Shown here in pieces: positions 25,150 through 27,348 of a stretch of 27,348 bases of DNA. Both the position numbers and the translations under genes were made by a program. The stretch's first letter is position 1; each line of letters opens with the position of its first letter. Source of the DNA: Acidobacteriaceae bacterium (GTDB lineage Bacteria; Acidobacteriota; Terriglobia; Terriglobales; Acidobacteriaceae); assembly GCA_009781125.1 (NCBI GenBank), contig WQYS01000003.1, positions 1 to 27,348 on the forward strand. Reading direction: 5' to 3'. The notes under the pieces were generated by a model, which had not been told where the DNA came from, did not search any database, and saw only the letters and a program-made list of their open reading frames with translations.

Positions 25150-25307
25150 CGTTGTTTTCAGTTGGTCTTTATACGCCATTTAACACCATTCAAACAATGA
25201 CACTTGGAACGAGTATCAATGTGACGAAGGGCTACGACACGCACCTTAGACCAACGTGTTTGGTTGCGACCGGAAATACAAGTATTGGAAATGAATGTCA
25301 CAATTGA
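25146..25307 (+). pseudogene. Out-of-frame continuation of the RHS gene
   Basis: From 25146 a different frame reads MTLFSVGLYTPFN, then MTLGTSINVTKGYDTHLRP and LVATGNTSIGN, then stops at 25305-25307. This is the kind of sequence expected next in an acidobacterial RHS protein (a HPATLF, YTPFG, TLGTGINVTNGYDTR style block). Restoring one base in TACATCC, for instance to TACCATCC, would join it to the upstream frame as NSY-HPMTLF. The RHS core and tip that should follow are missing, so decay went beyond the frameshift. Confidence 0.72.
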
Positions 25308-25396
25308 GGTCAAAGAATACATGTGAGAAATAAAGAGGAACAAACTGCATCTCAGAGCTGGTCTCCGGTTGTTAACCAGGTCTCAAATACACATAA

Positions 25397-25420
25397 AGTC
25401 ACACGTCTATCGTTGTGACT
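25397..25420 (+). promoter_or_regulatory. Hairpin upstream of the DUF5666 gene
   Basis: AGTCACA (25397-25403) pairs with TGTGACT (25414-25420) around a ten-base loop. It ends four bases before the GGGAGA binding site of the next gene. It could be a weak terminator of the RHS transcript (no T-run) or a structure affecting translation; neither is proven. Confidence 0.35.
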
Positions 25421-25436
25421 ATTGGGAGAAACACAG

Positions 25437-26150
25437 ATGTACATGAAGAGATGGTTTACTGTAGTTATCGCTCTCGTAATTGCTCTAAATAGCTTTAGTT
25501 TGGCTCAGAGCACGGGATCAACACCAGATACGTCGCGGCAGGAGAAAACCAAAAGACTAGGTCCTCGTAGACAAGAAGGTGTTGTCGGTACGGTTACTCA
25601 GGTTGCCACCGACCATTATACCATCACAACAGTGAATGGTGACTATACAGTATGGATCAATAGTGCAACCCGTTTTTCCAAGCAATCTGCAGAACGCAGC
25701 TTCGATCAATCGGCTCTTAAGTCAACGGATATCAAGGTTGGAGATACGATCAGCAGCTTCGGAGACACCACTACGGATTCATCTTCTGTCATTGCGCAAG
25801 TGGTTATTCTGAATGATCCCACCCTGATGAAAAAAAAGATGGACCTGAAAGCGAGCTACGGAAAGACTTGGGTCGCAGGAAATATTACAGTGATCAACGG
25901 GTCTACTCTTTCGCTTATAGGTGCGCCAGACGGTCACCCATTTAGCGTTCTGACGAACCAGAACACGGCCTTTTCCTCCGGTGGCAAACCAATCGAGTTA
26001 ACCGATCTTGGTGTTGGCGATGCTGTTCATATCCGAGGATCCGGCAATGGCGATTCCTTTACCGCAACCACGGTTCAGCGTGCAGGTAGACCAATGAATC
26101 CAGGAGTACCGCGACACGTGTCTCCATCTTCAGTCTCCAGTCCTCAATAG
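25437..26150 (+). CDS. Secreted DUF5666 protein
   Basis: The 237-aa product starts at ATG 25437 with GGGAGA upstream; an in-frame TTG at 25422 lies before that binding site. A signal peptide (MKRWFTVVIALVIALNSFSLAQ) leads into two copies of a small beta-barrel domain of the DUF5666 type. The first, about residues 48-130, reads GVVGTVTQVATDHYTITT to VIAQVVIL, and the second, about 147-215, reads VAGNITVINGSTLSLIG to FTATTVQ. Such domains are common in acidobacterial exported proteins and have no assigned function. The C-terminal tail is Pro/Ser-rich. It lies downstream of the RHS gene on the same strand. Confidence 0.75.
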   Translation: MYMKRWFTVVIALVIALNSFSLAQSTGSTPDTSRQEKTKRLGPRRQEGVVGTVTQVATDHYTITTVNGDYTVWINSATRFSKQSAERSFDQSALKSTDIKVGDTISSFGDTTTDSSSVIAQVVILNDPTLMKKKMDLKASYGKTWVAGNITVINGSTLSLIGAPDGHPFSVLTNQNTAFSSGGKPIELTDLGVGDAVHIRGSGNGDSFTATTVQRAGRPMNPGVPRHVSPSSVSSPQ

Positions 26151-26728
26151 ATTCAATAAGGAGAGGTGGGCCATAAAAATGCCAATAGGATTCCGCAACG
26201 ATAAAACTGTGGGTATTGCTGTGAACAGTGACCTCATAAGGATGGACCGAAAGTGACGCTCTCCACGAATCAAAATAATACTCGGAAGAACTGCCTGGGG
26301 CCTTCAGGCAACAGAAATGACCTCCGATGCCTGAACCATGAACAGGAGAGAGTTTTGACGGGTCAAGTGGAGACAGCGAGGATTCCTTTGTGCCAAATTG
26401 GGCAGCCGCATAGGCACGGCTACTGAATGAGCGGGTATGTTCTTTGAAAGAGGATGTCGTGAAGCAGAGAATAACAGAATTTATAGGGAAGAGAGCAGGG
26501 GGATAGTTCGAGAACGATGAGATTGCAGATATGTGCAGTGGGTGTGGCTGCGAGTGCAGCAGCACAAATTTCATCCCCATCTCTGCAAACAGGAGCATGG
26601 GAATCAGACCGCCATCACCTGCTTTCGCAGTTGGGTACAGATGACTGCTGTAATGTGGACTGGCCGTTCGTTTAAGCGAACGACATGAATCAGACGAGGA
26701 CAGAATCAATAGAAAGAGGAGCATAAAG
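26151..26728. other. 578-base region without a confident gene; two hairpins
   Basis: A hairpin TGCCTG/CAGGCA (26292-26310) and a stem-loop CGTTCGTTTAAGCGAACG (26665-26682) are present. Two tiny plus-strand frames exist: 26179-26256 (25 codons, preceded by AAGGAGAGG) and 26518-26676 (52 codons starting MRLQICAVGVAASAAAQ, signal-like, weak binding site). Either could be a remnant or a small peptide gene, but I cannot support them. A long minus-strand frame here was rejected. Confidence 0.35.
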
Positions 26729-27348
26729 ATGGGCTCGAGCACGAAGCAATTGTTGTTAGGATTGTTGATCTGCACAGCGGGAGTGGTTGAGGCTCAAACC
26801 ACCACAGTAACGAATAATAACAATGGCACAATCGGTATGGTTCCGGCTTATAGTGGCCCCACAACACTTACACCTAACTCTCCCATCTCGATCTCAGGTG
26901 GCAGCGTTGGTGTTGGTACGCTCACTTCGACAGTTGAAAGATTGGAAGTCAATGGCAACATCAAATTTACTAGCGGTAGCGGGGCAGGAATCATATTTCC
27001 TGATGGAACAACTCAGAAAACGGCTTGGAGTGGAGTTTTGTGTGGCGGAGATTCCGGATCATCTTCAACCGGTGGAACCGGACTAGAGGGACCTCCAGGA
27101 CCTCCAGGGCCAACAGGAGCAACCGGGGCAACCGGTTCCCAAGGCCCCGCCGGGCCGACGGGTCCGCAAGGAATTGCTGGGCCTAAAGGAGACACAGGTG
27201 CACAGGGACCAACAGGACTAGCAGGACCGTCTGGTACTGGCGCTCCGCTACCACTTACAACTCACCTGATTGCAGGCAACGGCAGCGGAGGAGGTGTTGA
27301 TTCTGGCATCGCACCTGCTAACTTTGTCGTAACGAATCCTACAGCAGC
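26729..27348 (+). CDS. Secreted collagen-like protein, 3' end beyond window
   Basis: ATG 26729 follows AGAGGAG by seven bases, and the frame is open to the window end (206 full codons). A signal peptide ([16 protein letters not shown]) is followed by an Asn-rich stretch and by [12 protein letters not shown] and [13 protein letters not shown], a motif of tail-fibre or trimeric adhesin-like proteins. Then come about 17 Gly-X-Y triplets ([16 protein letters not shown] and onward, about residues 117-170). After them the sequence leaves the collagen pattern ([24 protein letters not shown]). Bacterial collagen-like segments form trimeric rods on cell surfaces. A single Cys lies just before the triplets (VLCGGD). 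The C-terminal domain is not visible. Confidence 0.8.
   Translation, partial: MGSSTKQLLLGLLICTAGVVEAQTTTVTNNNNGTIGMVPAYSGPTTLTPNSPISISGGSVGVGTLTSTVERLEVNGNIKFTSGSGAGIIFPDGTTQKTAWSGVLCGGDSGSSSTGGTGLEGPPGPPGPTGATGATGSQGPAGPTGPQGIAGPKGDTGAQGPTGLAGPSGTGAPLPLTTHLIAGNGSGGGVDSGIAPANFVVTNPTA

Larger units (their letters stand above)
18450..27348. mobile_element. Left portion of a probable genomic island
   Basis: The region begins at the tmRNA-type 3' fragment and runs to the window edge. It holds an IS21 relic, a group II intron relic, a Tn5-type transposase relic, and cargo of exported proteins with visibly lower GC and more AT-rich codons than the genes left of 18450. No integrase or right-hand attachment site is seen in the window, so the extent and present mobility are unknown. 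Confidence 0.6.

Noticed and set aside
26059..26775. A 238-codon minus-strand open frame across the intergenic region
   Set aside because: It overlaps both the 3' end of the DUF5666 gene and the start of the collagen-like gene, which have good binding sites. Its residues look like unstructured Ser/Leu/Pro translation with no recognisable domain.

Overview
The window looks like chromosomal DNA of an Acidobacteriota member of the Terriglobia/Acidobacteriaceae type. This is inferred from gene style: long secreted Ig-like-repeat proteins ending in a hydrophobic segment plus a GCGSG motif, an RHS/YD protein with a typical acidobacterial N-terminus, and DUF5666 and collagen-like secreted proteins. 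No rRNA or complete tRNA is present, so the taxonomic call is provisional.

Bases 1-18450 are GC-rich, tightly packed chromosomal backbone. In order: the first codons of a secreted protein (edge), a CHAD-domain protein, a small secreted protein, an unknown protein with one C-terminal membrane segment, and a DUF429 protein. Next is a translationally coupled two-gene operon on the minus strand: a 2-hydroxyacyl-CoA-dehydratase-like protein followed by a giant activase with two fused BcrAD/BadFG ATPase domains. purU (formyltetrahydrofolate deformylase) is divergent from it. Then come two tandem paralogous secreted Ig-like proteins. A probable membrane-lipid block closes the backbone: an LpxH-like phosphoesterase overlapping a GT28-like glycosyltransferase, facing an olsB-olsA pair (ornithine lipid synthesis).

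At 18450-18473 lies an isolated 3' end of a tmRNA/tRNA-type gene with no gene body. I read it as the left attachment-site remnant of a genomic island that extends right past the window end. Beyond it the base composition falls and mobile-element debris appears: a frameshifted, truncated IS21 istA; the domain V/VI end of a group II intron; and the N-terminal part of a Tn5-type (IS4 family) transposase cut by that intron.

The island cargo (20708-27348) encodes mainly predicted exported proteins: a small secreted protein overlapping by ATGA a 1206-aa RHS/YD-repeat protein, a DUF5666 protein, and a collagen-like protein running off the edge. The RHS gene has an apparent one-base deletion near its 3' end and lacks the RHS core and any toxin tip.

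The most noteworthy points are the tmRNA-type island boundary, the nested relics (intron in transposase, IS21 against the intron), the secreted-protein/RHS pair, the two-helix GCGSG module apparently inserted inside a C-terminal Ig-like fold, and the 203-nt out-of-frame overlap between phosphoesterase and glycosyltransferase.
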